A DNA stretch of 64,000 nt from Pyropia yezoensis (Eukaryota > Rhodophyta > Bangiophyceae > Bangiales > Bangiaceae): positions 33,334,283 through 33,398,282 of the forward strand of contig CM020619.1 of assembly GCA_009829735.1 (NCBI GenBank), read 5' to 3'. The notes below the pieces were generated by a model, which was not told the DNA's origin, searched no databases, and saw only the letters and a list, made by a program, of their open reading frames with translations. The translations under genes and the position numbers were made by a program. The stretch's first letter is position 1; each line of letters starts with the position of its first letter. Positions 20,178-31,026 of the stretch are shown in pieces.

Positions 20178-23100
20178 ATGATGCCGACGCACAGTGGGGC
20201 CGAGCCCTTGCCCAAGATCGAGAAGTTGAACGCTGGCAACCACCTGGCATGGTTTGCCAACATGGAGCACATGCTCAAGCTCAAGAACTGCTGGACGGCC
20301 GTGAAGGAAGAGCCGCCCATTCGTGTGGCGCGCATCCTGCAGGAGGAGGCTCCCACCCCGTCGCGGGCTGAGCTTGACGTCATCGTCGCAGGGACTCCCA
20401 CGACGGAAGCAGGGAAGGTGGCCAAGTCGAAGGCGCGGGCCCAACTTGGCACCCTTGATTGGCAGCGACTGGACGAGGTGGCCATGGCAACCATGCACCT
20501 TCACGTGGAGCCCGTGCACCACGTCACTTTCCGGGTCAGTAAGACGGCACGGGAGGCGTGGGAGAAGCTGCAGATGGCGTTCCGCTCCCAGAGCATGGCC
20601 ATGGCGCTCGAGATGCGTCGCCAGCTCTCAGGGATCCGTATGAAGGCGGAGGAGCCCATGCTGGAGTACATCAACCGCGGAACGCTCCTCCAGTACGAGC
20701 TGGGGCAGCTCGGGCAAGGGCCTCCTGAGAGCGACCTGGTGGCCGCCATCCTGGGCGGGGTACCCTCGGCATACGACACCACTGTGGAATTGCTGTCTGG
20801 GCAGGAGACACTGACGATGGCAAAGGTGACCGACCGCCTGATGGCCACGGAGGTGCGGCACAAGGCGCTGTATGGGAGCGGGTCAGATCAGGCGGTTGCC
20901 TTCGGCGCAATGCCTTTCACCACTGCGTCTGCCCACCCCAACAACCGACGAGAGGTGGAGGTCTGTACGTACTGTCGCTACCCAGGCCATGGGCGCTGGG
21001 AGTGCCGCCGACTGGCACGTGACCAGGAGCCGTCACTGGGGGGAGATAAGCGCTTCGGCGGCTACCCCCAGCAGCAGCCAACTGCGGGTAACCGCCCACG
21101 TGGGAGCCGCGGCGGGAACCAGAGCCGCGCCCACAGCCCCTTCTTCGGCAATGACGGCCGAGGCAGCAACGAACGCGGCGGCGGGGCGCCGCCTGGTGGT
21201 GGCCTCGCCATGATGGCGGGCACCTCAATGCCGTTCATGGACGGCTGGATCATTGACAGCGGTGCCTCGCATCATATGACTGGCAAGATGAGCCTGCTGT
21301 CAGACGTCCATGACATCGAGCCCATCACCATCACGATGGCGAACGGGGAAGACAGCGTGGCAACCTCAGCAGGCACTGTCACCATCGACATTGTCTGCTC
21401 AGGTGGGGGCGTCGTCCCTCTGAACCTACGAGACGTGCTGGTGGTGGAACCCCTGTCCGTCAACCTCTTCTCCATTACTGCCATCATGCAGCACAGGTTC
21501 GAGGCGACTTTTGGTCGGGGTGCCGTGGCCATCACTCGAAGTGGGCGAAACGTCTTCTCTGGGCTGTCCCACGGGTCAGTGTTCGTCCTGCCCACTGTGC
21601 CGGCGGGCACAACGGCCATGGCGGCTGCTGCCGTCTCTGCTGGGACCTGGCACCGACGCTTTAACCACATCGGCGCTACATCGCTGCGACACGCGCGCGA
21701 CTCCGTTGCGGGTTTCGTCACCGCCCCCTCCAACGAGCCGGTGGGGGCCCTTTGCGACCCGTGCGTGCGCAGTAAGCAGACCAGGCCGCCGTTTCCGCCC
21801 TCGAAAACAGCCACTACGCTGGCGCTGGAGCTGGTACACACGGACGTGTGCGGGCCGATGCCCGTCGCCTCCATCGGTGGCGCACGCTACTTCGTCACCA
21901 TCCTGGATGACCACACCGGTTGGAAGGCGGCTGTCCCGATTGTGCGCAAGTCCGATGCGGCGGACGTGCTTAAAGACGTGCTACAGGAGTGGGAGACGCG
22001 GAGCGGCAACAAGGTCAAGGCCATCCGCAGCGACAACGGGGGGGAGTACCTATCAAACGCCTTCGAAGGATGGATGCGTGGCAAGGGCATCCAACACCAG
22101 TTGACGACGCCCTACACGCCTCAGCAAAACGGGGTGGCTGAGAGGTACAACCGCACGCTGATGGAGCGCGTCGTCGCGATGCTGGCCGACGCCGGCCTGC
22201 AAAAGGTGTACTGGGGGGAGGCAGTGATGGCGGCAAACTACGTGCTGAACCGCACGCCGCAGGCTGGGGCAGCCGTCACGCCGTACGAGGCGTTCCATGG
22301 CACCAAGCCCAACGTGTCCCACCTGCGTGTGTCTGGGTGCCCCGCCTACGTCATGGTGCCGCGCGAGAAGCGCCGCAAGCTCGACCAACGGAGCACCCGG
22401 GGCATCTTCCTGGGCTACGCCGAAAATGTCAAGGCCTACCGCATCTCCGTGGATGGGGCGATCAAGATTAGTCGTGACGTCACCTTTGATGAGGCAGCCG
22501 TCGTGCAGCGTGCCGAGGGAGAGGCGGCCACCCAGCTTGCCACCTTTGTGGAGGTTGACGACGTTCCCGTCGTAGTCCCGAATGACGTGCGCTCCACAAC
22601 GGGCGCCGCCGCCGATGTCGGCACAGAGGCAGCCAACGATGTGGCGCACGGCGACGCCTCGGTCGGTAACCCCGGAGGCGCGTCCGACTTGAGCACGCTA
22701 AGCGACGCCATTTCGGCGGCCCGGCTGCTCACGGACCAGGCAGCACCTGGCGGCGCCGGCAGCTCAACGACAGGCAACACGGCCGAGGACGGCCCACTGT
22801 TGACAAACGGGCAGGATGCTGCGGCACCCGTGGGAGCCACGCCGAGCGGGTCTACAGCTCCCATGACCAACCCTACCTCAAGATATCCTATTCGCACCAG
22901 GTACCGCCCACAGAGACTCGGAGGGGAGGACGCGCCGGAGGAGTCGGGACCAAGCAGCGGCACGGCGCTTGCGACGCACGGCGCAGGCAACCCTGACAAG
23001 ATGACTATGGCGAGGGCCAAAAAGGAGCCTGACTGGCCCGACTTCCACCCGCTCGCCTGCACCCCCAGAGCACAATCGACGCCGTTGCCACCCCCACACC

Positions 23101-23339
23101 GCTGTCGTCACAACTGGGGGCGGCCACGAGCAGCACCGCGGCGGAAAACCGCCGCGAAAGACTGCCACAGCGACGACATCCCCGCAACCGTCTCCGTCCA
23201 CGACCGCCGCAGCCCACCGCCGCCACCGCCGCAGTCCCTCGCACCTGCCAAGCAGCCACGACGACCAGCCATAAAACTCGCCCACTACTTCAAAGCTACG
23301 GGAAAAGATAACATGGAAAAACTAGTGATAAAAAACTAG
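20178..23339 (+). CDS. Ty1/copia Gag-Pol, lacking reverse transcriptase
   Basis: A 1053-residue open frame starts at the ATG at 20178 (a second ATG follows directly). Gag occupies about residues 1-250 and is followed by a CCHC knuckle (C263, C266, H271, C276). The aspartic protease has the DSGAS motif (D360). A GAG-pre-integrase region (WHRRFNHI, then CDPCVRSKQ) leads to the integrase with D556, D619 and E655, the expected DD35E spacing, and the sequence then runs through the GCPAYV and GIFLGY segments typical of copia integrase C-termini. The protein should continue into reverse transcriptase/RNase H. Instead, after MARAKKEPDWPDF (near 23045) it runs into a Pro/Arg-rich tail and stops at 23339. 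The frame has no internal stop. Without RT it cannot be autonomous; it may move in trans or be a recent truncation. Confidence 0.9.
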   Translation: MMPTHSGAEPLPKIEKLNAGNHLAWFANMEHMLKLKNCWTAVKEEPPIRVARILQEEAPTPSRAELDVIVAGTPTTEAGKVAKSKARAQLGTLDWQRLDEVAMATMHLHVEPVHHVTFRVSKTAREAWEKLQMAFRSQSMAMALEMRRQLSGIRMKAEEPMLEYINRGTLLQYELGQLGQGPPESDLVAAILGGVPSAYDTTVELLSGQETLTMAKVTDRLMATEVRHKALYGSGSDQAVAFGAMPFTTASAHPNNRREVEVCTYCRYPGHGRWECRRLARDQEPSLGGDKRFGGYPQQQPTAGNRPRGSRGGNQSRAHSPFFGNDGRGSNERGGGAPPGGGLAMMAGTSMPFMDGWIIDSGASHHMTGKMSLLSDVHDIEPITITMANGEDSVATSAGTVTIDIVCSGGGVVPLNLRDVLVVEPLSVNLFSITAIMQHRFEATFGRGAVAITRSGRNVFSGLSHGSVFVLPTVPAGTTAMAAAAVSAGTWHRRFNHIGATSLRHARDSVAGFVTAPSNEPVGALCDPCVRSKQTRPPFPPSKTATTLALELVHTDVCGPMPVASIGGARYFVTILDDHTGWKAAVPIVRKSDAADVLKDVLQEWETRSGNKVKAIRSDNGGEYLSNAFEGWMRGKGIQHQLTTPYTPQQNGVAERYNRTLMERVVAMLADAGLQKVYWGEAVMAANYVLNRTPQAGAAVTPYEAFHGTKPNVSHLRVSGCPAYVMVPREKRRKLDQRSTRGIFLGYAENVKAYRISVDGAIKISRDVTFDEAAVVQRAEGEAATQLATFVEVDDVPVVVPNDVRSTTGAAADVGTEAANDVAHGDASVGNPGGASDLSTLSDAISAARLLTDQAAPGGAGSSTTGNTAEDGPLLTNGQDAAAPVGATPSGSTAPMTNPTSRYPIRTRYRPQRLGGEDAPEESGPSSGTALATHGAGNPDKMTMARAKKEPDWPDFHPLACTPRAQSTPLPPPHRCRHNWGRPRAAPRRKTAAKDCHSDDIPATVSVHDRRSPPPPPPQSLAPAKQPRRPAIKLAHYFKATGKDNMEKLVIKN

Positions 23340-25905
23340 AGGCGGCGAGGTCGCCCCCAATGACCCACCCCCCCCCCAAGCACCTATTCCCCCAAAGAAC
23401 CCCACCTACTCAAGCACCCTCCCCCCCTCCTCCACACCCCCCACAACCCTTCCTCCTCCTCCCACCCACCACTTCTCCAAGCATCCACCACCCCCACCAT
23501 CACGAGCGCTCTACCTACAAGTCCCTTCCACCCTCCGTATACCTCCCCTCACCACCGTACCCGCCCGCCCGTCACCCTCAAGGCAATCCCCCCCGAACCC
23601 GCCCCCAATATTACAGCCGCAGCAGCCCTCCCCCGTCCCCTCATCAAACCACTACCGCCGTCGTGCACCTCCCCCCACCTAAATCGCCACGTACGTGGAC
23701 ACCCCTTGCCGCCGTGGATGAACGCACCCGCCCTTTCCGCCACCGCAGACGATCATCGACGCCGCCACAACGACCCCCTCCACCGCGGACACCCCAACAA
23801 ACATCATGGAAACCATCCCCCCCCCCCACCGTCGCTCACCACCACAACCACAGCAATCATTCCCCCCCCACCGTCGCCCACCACCCACAGCCACCACTGC
23901 CCCTCCCCCCCCCCCCTCCACCCCCCCCCCCCCCCACTCCTCCGCCCCCCCCCCCACCCCCCCCCCTCCGCCACCACAGACGAGCACACCTGCCGTTGCC
24001 GTCGAGGTGGCCATCGACCGCCACCGCCGACGCTGACGCCCACCGACGTCTCGACCGTCAAACGCCGTCATTGCCACGGACGGGGCCGCCGCCACCGTCG
24101 CCTCGGACACTCACCGCCGCTAAAAAGACGGACGGCGAGCACTACGACAGCACATCATGATGATCACCATCGTCGCTGCCGCCGCCGTCACCAACGTTCC
24201 CGCCGCCGCCGCCGCCGCCGCCTCCGGTCGCCAGCAGCCGTCCCGCGGCCAGATCGCTGCGACGTCGGTAGAGGAGGCGACGGACAATCCGCCACCAGAA
24301 GCACTCCACGGATTTCAAAAAGTGGCCTGTCAATTCGAGGCTTGTCATTGTGTGGCTGTCGAGCCTTCATCAGTCGATCTCATCAAATATCGGAATGTGC
24401 CAGGAAATGTACAGGGTAAACTTTGAAATGCTGCGGATCCCATTCACGCTGGGTCTGTTGGGAACGAGCTTCGATCGATCGCAGAGACAGGGCCACCAGG
24501 CAAGAAGCCAACTTGCATCAATATGGACACCTCTCCCGTGAGGTCTGGCCTTGGTCAACGGCACTCACCAGAGTACCGGCAGCAGGTTCAGGCACGTGGA
24601 CAGGCCTGGGTTGCCCAAGCTGCCATTGGCTGCCCATGCCCTCGCGACTTGGTGGTCCACCTCCGACATGAGAAACGCCGCAGCACGGTGTCCGGGCATT
24701 TTATAGAAAAGCACGATATTGAGATAAGATGTTTCCACGGCTTGATAAATATACATATGAAATGCACATTAAACAACTTTAATTAAATATAATATTTTAG
24801 TGCATGCTAACCCTGCCTTGGGGGCGCATCCTCATCTCCTGAGCTTTGGGAGCCCATATTGCACGTGTGCCAAATAGTATAAATGCCGAGAATGACCTGG
24901 AAAACCTCCCCCCCCAGATGTCTCGCCATCCGCAGGCCAGGGGAAACTTGGCTTTCGTCTGCAGACTGTGTCGCAGTCTCGATGCATATGAGTGGACCCT
25001 CCTCCCTCATTGTCGTCCTGTGCGCCCCTGTGAGGGGACCACTGTGATTCGGACCAGAGATGAGATAGAACTTTTCAGAAACTATTGCTTCTCGAGCATT
25101 AAGCCACCGAGGCATGTCCTAATCCAGGCTTGGACGGGGGGGGGGTTTTGAATTGGGCTGGCCGGGCCCAACACTGAGACCCATTCTTTTCAGACACTGT
25201 TGCGTTTCCTGGGTTAACTTGGAATGTGTTCTCTTGTCAGGGAAGGGCTCGCGGGTCCGGTGGCTGGCAGGGGTGCTTCAGATTGGTGGGACGGCAAGCG
25301 GGGACGCTCACAAGATCATCTGCTGATGGCGTCTCTCGAAGGCACGTTCCGACGGGCAGGCCCGCAGGCCCAGTGGACGACCGTCAGAAGGGCTTTGTCC
25401 AATCACCAACGGAGACAGCGATCAGATCGTGGCATGGTCCGCTACAAGGGCACTTGGCTCGGCCTCTCATTGGACAACGACTCGAATGCGAGATCAAAAA
25501 ATAGTTCGATGCGCATCGAAGACGCGACCACGCGCATGTATACTTTTTTTCGGACGCGCAATACAGGACCAAGATCGTTTTTTTTTGTTCAACCTGAGCG
25601 TTGTCAGCCCATATCAACAGGACCGACACATTTTAAAACATGTTCAGTTAAAACGACATGCTTTAAAACACGTTTAGATTAAAGACATACTTGAAAACAT
25701 CTCGGTCCTGATGGGCTTAAAAAGGAGATCAAGATGCGCCTCCCAGGGTCGTGCTGGCAGGGTTGAGAGGGGATAATTATAGTCGGATTAATACAGCTGA
25801 AAATTTCACTGTATTAATCCAAACCATGGATTGGCAGACAATAATTATCCAACGTGGGCACCACGTGTCGATAGTTGATTCTCATTTCCTCTCTCTACGT
25901 AATCA
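23340..25905. other. C-rich tract then AT-rich transposon-relic DNA
   Basis: 23345-23960 is strongly C-rich (runs of CCCCC with A and T interruptions). From about 24270 the composition shifts to AT-richer unique DNA. It contains a TTTAATTAAA palindrome near 24780, a 16-bp palindrome TTCGATGCGCATCGAA near 25505, and a T-rich stretch at about 25540-25565 (CTTTTTTTCGGACGCGCAAT) resembling the mariner-like inverted repeat ends at 50-52 kb. No protein-coding gene is recognised. Confidence 0.45.
25771..25850. repeat. Nested foldback (MITE-like)
   Basis: Outer arms GGATAATTAT (25771-25780) and ATAATTATCC (25841-25850) enclose inner arms GGATTAATACAG (25785-25796) and CTGTATTAATCC (25809-25820). The 80-bp AT-rich unit sits in GC-richer flanks and would form a strong two-part hairpin, as expected of a very short foldback element. 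Confidence 0.75.
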
Positions 25906-26094
25906 TTAAGTACTGTAATTACATCGGAGGATGCGGTACACGTCGGCCGGCGGGGAGCACACCTCGGAGACCACGTGCTTCTTGAGTACCGTCGGGTTAC
26001 CAAAGAGGGTCTTAGTGCAAAACTTGCACACAAAGCGCCGCGGGTCGTCGGTGGCGGTGAAGTAGGCCCAGACGGGGTCCTTGGCAGCCCCCAT
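25906..26094 (-). CDS. BED zinc finger fragment (hAT-type transposase N-terminus)
   Basis: From the ATG at 26094 the frame reads MGAAKDPVWAYFTATDDP, then FVCKFCTKTLFGNPTVLKKH and ends 62 residues later. The VWxYF start, a CxxC pair and a downstream H-x5-C are the layout of BED fingers, which bind DNA at the N-terminus of many hAT transposases and some regulators. The stop follows directly after a donor-like GTAATT, so it may be a first exon ending near 25920, but no hAT catalytic or dimerisation domain is seen downstream. Most likely a transposase remnant; a domesticated regulator cannot be excluded. Confidence 0.6.
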   Translation of the reverse strand: MGAAKDPVWAYFTATDDPRRFVCKFCTKTLFGNPTVLKKHVVSEVCSPPADVYRILRCNYST

Positions 26095-26145
26095 GGCACT
26101 CAGGCGGTGGCGGCGGGGGGAGGGGCGCGGGGGGGAGGGGGGGGG

Positions 26146-26277
26146 CGTGGCGTTGGGGGAGGGCGGGGGGGGGAGAGTCGGGAGCGGGCGTGGCCTGGGT
26201 GAGTGTGGGGGGGCGTGGCGTTGGGGGAGGGCGGGGGGGGGAGAGTCGGGAGTGGGCGTGGCCTGGGTGAGTGTGGA
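26146..26277. repeat. 68-bp tandem duplication
   Basis: Two copies beginning cgtggcgttgggggagggcg at 26146 and 26214 differ mainly in G-run length and one base (gcggg/tgggc). They lie just upstream of the BED fragment start. Confidence 0.85.
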
Positions 26278-26582
26278 GGGGAGGGTGGCCTGGACGTGGA
26301 GGGGAGTGGTCGGCAGCTGTGCCACCCGCTTTTATGTGGAGGGGGGGGGGGTAGGCAGCGGGTGACGGCCGCGCATGAGTTCTGTGCACCTGGGAGGGGG
26401 GCTGCGGCAGGCGGCAGGCGCGGCCACGGCCCAGCCACGATACTGCACGTGCGGCGAGAGCGCAGGTAGTGCGGCGTTAGGGGCAGGCACGGGCGCCGCC
26501 TGGCGAAAGCTGAGCAGGCAGGCCCTCCCAGTGCTCCCGCCACAACCGGCTCTGGCGACACAGCCAGCGGCACCACCCTCTC

Positions 26583-26708
26583 AAAACGGCTGTCTGGAAA
26601 TGCCCGCAGCGCCACCCCCCCCATCGCAGCGAAACGGCTGCCTGGCATTGCCTGCTGCTCCGCCCCCCCCCCGCAAAACGGCTGCCTGGCATTGCCCGCA
26701 GCGCCGCC
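26583..26708. repeat. Three imperfect tandem copies around AAACGGCTG
   Basis: Copies starting at 26583, 26631 and 26675 share AAACGGCTGCCTGGCATTGC-type sequence, followed by GC-rich spacers with C runs of varying length. Confidence 0.75.
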
Positions 26709-28690
26709 GTCTGCCATTGCCGGTGACAAGGTAGATCGCCAGGCGAAACGGTCGGAATACTTTTGATATATTTGGAACGTGGAACTCATTACTCTTCTAC
26801 AAATGCTTTCTATAATTATACTTTCAGCATTCTATATTTATACTGAAATAGACCCTTCAGCGGATGATTACACCGTAAACTTGCACCCCTGCGTGCTGGT
26901 CGTCCGTGCTGTTTTTTTCGTCACTTTCGTAGTTTGGGCGTAAATATTTCAATGTTGACTGTCATCCATGCCAAGAGCATAAATCGACGCACTCTTTTTT
27001 GCACAGGCAGTTCAGGACTGGACGGCGTCACCGTTCTGTGGGAGGGGCACTTCGTTGAGAAACAGCTCCAGAATTGCAGTAGTGCATGAATTTGCCACAG
27101 TATTTGCGTACGCTTGCCCTCGCGTGGTTCTGGCGCCAGCGCCACCAGTGGTAGACGAATGGGATTTCAGTCTCGCTGGCGGACCGTAGCCGGTCCGGTC
27201 ACGTACGTCTCGTCGAGGACTACGATGCATCAATCGGTTATCTGTTCACTCCTGCCTGCCAGACGCGGTCGTGCACGTTGATACAGTATTTGACAAAGGA
27301 TGTCGGGAGGCCCCTCAAAATCGTCGACAACTACCAAGCTGGCCGAGAGGCATGGTAAGGTGCCCGTGCCTCCAATGAGGGTGAGCAGCGTGCCCCTGTT
27401 CACGTAGGCAGGCATGAAAGAGAGAAAGCAAGTAATTCGAGTTGGAAACAAAAGAGATAGAGAGCTCCTGCTTGTGAGACCCTTGGGCAGAAGGCCGGCA
27501 AGGTAGGAGGGGCGCAAAGGCAAACGAGCGCGCCAGCTGTCGTCGGCCGGTGCGTGTCCCGCCGCCACGCGCCTCTCATGCACCCGCCTTAAGTGGACAG
27601 GTGGCCAGCTGGGCCGGATGCGCGAAGTAGGCCAGCCCCCCCCGCCACGTGAGGAAGCGACTCACCCGCTTGGGCGACACAAGCCAAGTGGTCTCATGAT
27701 TCCGTCATCCACTGTCTTAAGTCGCTTCACAGATATTTGCTCGAGCACTGCAATGCGCACTTCTGTTCGGCTCGTACACTTGTCATTGTTGAATATTTGT
27801 CCTAAGCTTAAAGACGACCATGTGAGTCTGAACAAATGACGTTGTCCAGGGGCAAAGCCTTCGGCGTGCGCACTCAGAGGTCGTCAGTGAAGGAGGAGCT
27901 CTCTGGGTGTCCGGTGGAACCGCCACGGTGGCTCTCTAGGCAGGCACGACGAGCATCAGTCATTGGACAGCAATTAGCTCAACCTGGCTGGTCAATTGAT
28001 TATCTTGTTTTGTGTTGGCGATATCGTGCTTGTCGATCCAGATCAAGCAAACAGCTGTCGAATGAGTGGAGATCACGGCATTGAGGCGCGCAGCGGCCGT
28101 TTCTTCTGATGGCTCCATGTAAGGCCCTGACGCGCGCCGGACACGATTCCAAAATTCTGCCGCTGAGGCCAGTCAACCGGACTCTCTTTCGGCACCTCCC
28201 TCATACTTCTCCGCGAGCGCACGCCAAAGATGTGTTCCCGGATCACCTAATTTATTTTTTATTGGCATCGCCTTTGCTATGCTTCGCACGCTCACAATGA
28301 GTGCTAAACAAATGCAGAAACCCTGATTGCAGATATGGCGTCCCTTGAACGATGGACTTGTGTCCGCGGCGTTGCCCTCATGATAGGAGAAGAGTTCGTA
28401 GTTGTTCGGGGCCCCGTTCGCTTTCCTATTTTCATATCTTCACCGTCTGCTCAGGTATGAGCATAGTCAGCCAGCACCATTCTCTGTTCTGGCTCGTGCG
28501 TCTTCCGCGCACCGTTCAAATTGGGAATTTTAGTAAAAGTCGGCACCTATGGGGCGGCTGGCGGAGTCCGGTGGCAGTCCCTCGCCAAGCGCCGGCGCCG
28601 CTCACCCTTGTGCCCATCTTTGCCGCCAATCCTTCTGTTGCCGCCGCTCATTAGACGGACGTTGTCCGCCACCGCCTCAACTGTTGACGG

Positions 28691-29159
28691 TGTGGCAAAA
28701 CCTCGCGCGCAACCAACACCTAAGCTGGGGCGGCGCACAAGGGCTGCCTTTCGTGTCGGGGGAACCGGAAAAATTGCAAGTCGCACACAAGCTATCTCTG
28801 TTCTGCACCAAACCTTCTTCCACGACGCAAGAAGTTGGTGTGTGGACCGACAGTTTCTTGGTCGGGACGGGGAAGCGAGGCCCGGCCCAGGTGTCCCTCC
28901 CCTCTTCCCTCCAGAGTCCCCTCGGAATCTCGCCAATCAGAATCGCTTACCCCAGTACCTGCCCACAGGGCCACACGAAAATTCAGGATGAGAAATTTGC
29001 AGAAAACGCTGCGACCAAGTTGGATATACTATTCTGCACAGTAACCCTTAGTTAGGATAATCCGAGATCAAGTGCAAAGAGAGAAACGGGTCAGACCAGC
29101 TGTCTCACGCAGCCCCGTGTGGCACACCCTGCCCCCTGCGTGGGGCCAGTACTGCCACA
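28691..29159 (-). mobile_element. Solo LTR of the chromoviral element 1 family
   Basis: This 469-bp repeat begins TGTGGCA and ends TGCCACA, a perfect 7-bp terminal inversion. It is flanked on both sides by GACGG (28686-28690 and 29160-29164), a 5-bp target site duplication. It aligns along its whole length with the LTR at 54766-55232 and has the same orientation. An LTR with an intact target duplication and no internal region is the product of LTR-LTR recombination. Confidence 0.9.
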
Positions 29160-29914
29160 GACGGCGAAGCCATCAGTCGCCGCGCGCCCGCCAGGAAGCG
29201 CAGCGGTTAAGAAGTGTACGCTCGCGGCATCCGCACCTCTCTTCGTAGTCGCGCGCACACGCGAGGGTACCACGAAAGCAAACAGGATACACGGCTTGAC
29301 CACCAGGGGCGTGAGGTACAACATGAAGATGTACCGCAAGCGCACCCCCTGGCTCGCCTCAATGTTCTTCCTCACTGTTTGGGATCCGACTGGTATCAGA
29401 TTATTCCGCAAACAAGAGGTGTGATAAACGGCCCTCTCGCGGCGCCGCGCCCGTCGCAACCGTTGGCCGAAGGGAGTCTTGGGGGGGCAGCAGACACGGC
29501 TCTCCGTCTCCCTCTCTTCCCTTTTAACCTGCAACCAGCACCAAGGCGACGCGGCGGCCGCCAGCGTGGGGGCTCACAACGGCGGATGACGCCGCCAACT
29601 GCTGCCGGCAGCGTTCGCCGCCCGCCATGTTGGCAGTGGCAAAACGTCGCGAGACCGTCCGGCTACCACCACTACCGCCCGGAGAATACAGCTCCACCCC
29701 CCGCGGCGGCTGGGGGGGTGCCGCACCATCAAGGCGTGGCGGGTGGCAGCTCTGCCGTGGGCGAAGTGCTGCGGCGTTTGCGCGGGGAGGCGGAGGCGGT
29801 GGGACCTCGTGGGGAGAGTAGCATGCGGCATCAATCGTGGAGTGGTGTCTCCATAGGATAGGAGACAGCAGGCTATGACGGAGGGACGTTCTCCCCATCA
29901 CTCTGACGCCACAG

Positions 29915-30431
29915 GGACCAAGATTGGCAGCAAAAAGGTGTCCACATATATTATTAGACGGTGATTAATTAGTTAATTGATATTTCCAATGGAGACTAAT
30001 TAGTTACTTAATCGTTTTCATTGGCCCTCTCATCCTCTTTAATTAGTGAGAACTCGGAACGTCTTGGGACTCCCTCCCAGAACGAATGGAAGTCACATGA
30101 TTTGCGGTCTGGGGCGTCACCAGCTCGCCAGCAATCACGGCCTGGGAAAGCGCGGGGGAGTGGGCCAGGCGGCGAAGGAGACGTTGCTCGGGGTGCCGTA
30201 CAGGTACGAAGGCAGGAATGCGCTGGTTCGTCCTCCACAAGCTCTTCGGTGTACACTCACAGCGCTTTATCGCTGCACGTGATGGGAGTTACGGGGACGC
30301 GCGCTCGTTTTTTTAACATCGATCGAAAAAGGTAACATGATGAATAAGAGCGGTTAAGTGCTGAAAGCACCGAATTAGAACATTCCTTCATTAAAGGCAC
30401 AACAGAAAAAGTATCACTTTTTGCATTTATG
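29915..30431. mobile_element. AT-rich insertion present only in duplication copy B
   Basis: Copy A reads continuously from ccctgacgccgcag to agacacccca (near 16410), while copy B is split between acag at 29911-29914 and acag at 30432-30435. The 517-bp insert is far AT-richer than the flanks and has near-terminal inverted sequences GCAAAAAGGTG (29930-29940) and CACTTTTTGC (30415-30424). No coding capacity was recognised. It behaves like a non-autonomous DNA element with a 4-bp target duplication, though deletion from copy A is possible. Confidence 0.5.
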
Positions 30432-31026
30432 ACAGAGACACCCCACCCTTAAAAAGGCGGGGTGCAGCCGTCTTGAAAGAGGTAACTTCCATGGGGAGCG
30501 GCCGAGCAGTGTGGGGTTGAGCCAGCTTCAAGTATCGAAATGCTGAGCTTCCTCCACTTCAAATCAACGAAGAGTGGACCGCTTCCACGCGACATTAACG
30601 GAGCAATAGCCAACCCGGGTCGATGGCCATCGACTTGGCGTCCAATGCTCGCGCGGCCATCCACCCCACCTCTCCCAGTTCCACCTGTTTTTTCCCCTCG
30701 TGGACTGCATGCTCCTATCCTCTCCCTACGCTGCGCACCATGCCGCTCGATCAGTGGCACCTGTGGGGCTATAGCCTGGCGCTGCCCATGTACGTATTAG
30801 CGCGTTCGTGCGGGGGCGCGCCCTCTGGCGGGCGCCCCAGTCTGAATGCCGCAGCGTGGCTGGCCTGCTCGCCAACCCGTGGGTTGGCGTGCTGCTCGTT
30901 GCCGAGGCTGTCGGTGTACCCCTTTGCACTGTGACTGGCGTGCCTCCTCGCTGGGCGGTCCTGTAGCGGCCGCGGCGGGTTGTCTAGAGCGGACCGGGCT
31001 TTGGGTGAGGCAGCGGCCGTGCTCCC

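Larger units (their letters stand above)
26095..28690. other. Mixed spacer, GC-rich then AT-rich, no gene recognised
   Basis: To 26720 the sequence is GC-rich with the tandem repeats listed. After that it is AT-richer unique DNA. A plus-strand stretch near 27990-28060 reads IILFCVGDIVLVDPDQ, faintly like a degenerate YVDD block of a reverse transcriptase, but the surrounding residues do not support it. No gene is called. Confidence 0.4.

Noticed and set aside
24157..25700. Small plus-strand frames in the AT-rich island as genes
   Set aside because: All are under about 155 codons, without recognised motifs, start context or homologous copies; the region looks like transposon relics.
27990..28060. 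Degenerate reverse transcriptase YVDD block
   Set aside because: IILFCVGDIVLV is only superficially similar, has G for the first catalytic D, and no upstream or downstream RT motifs were found.
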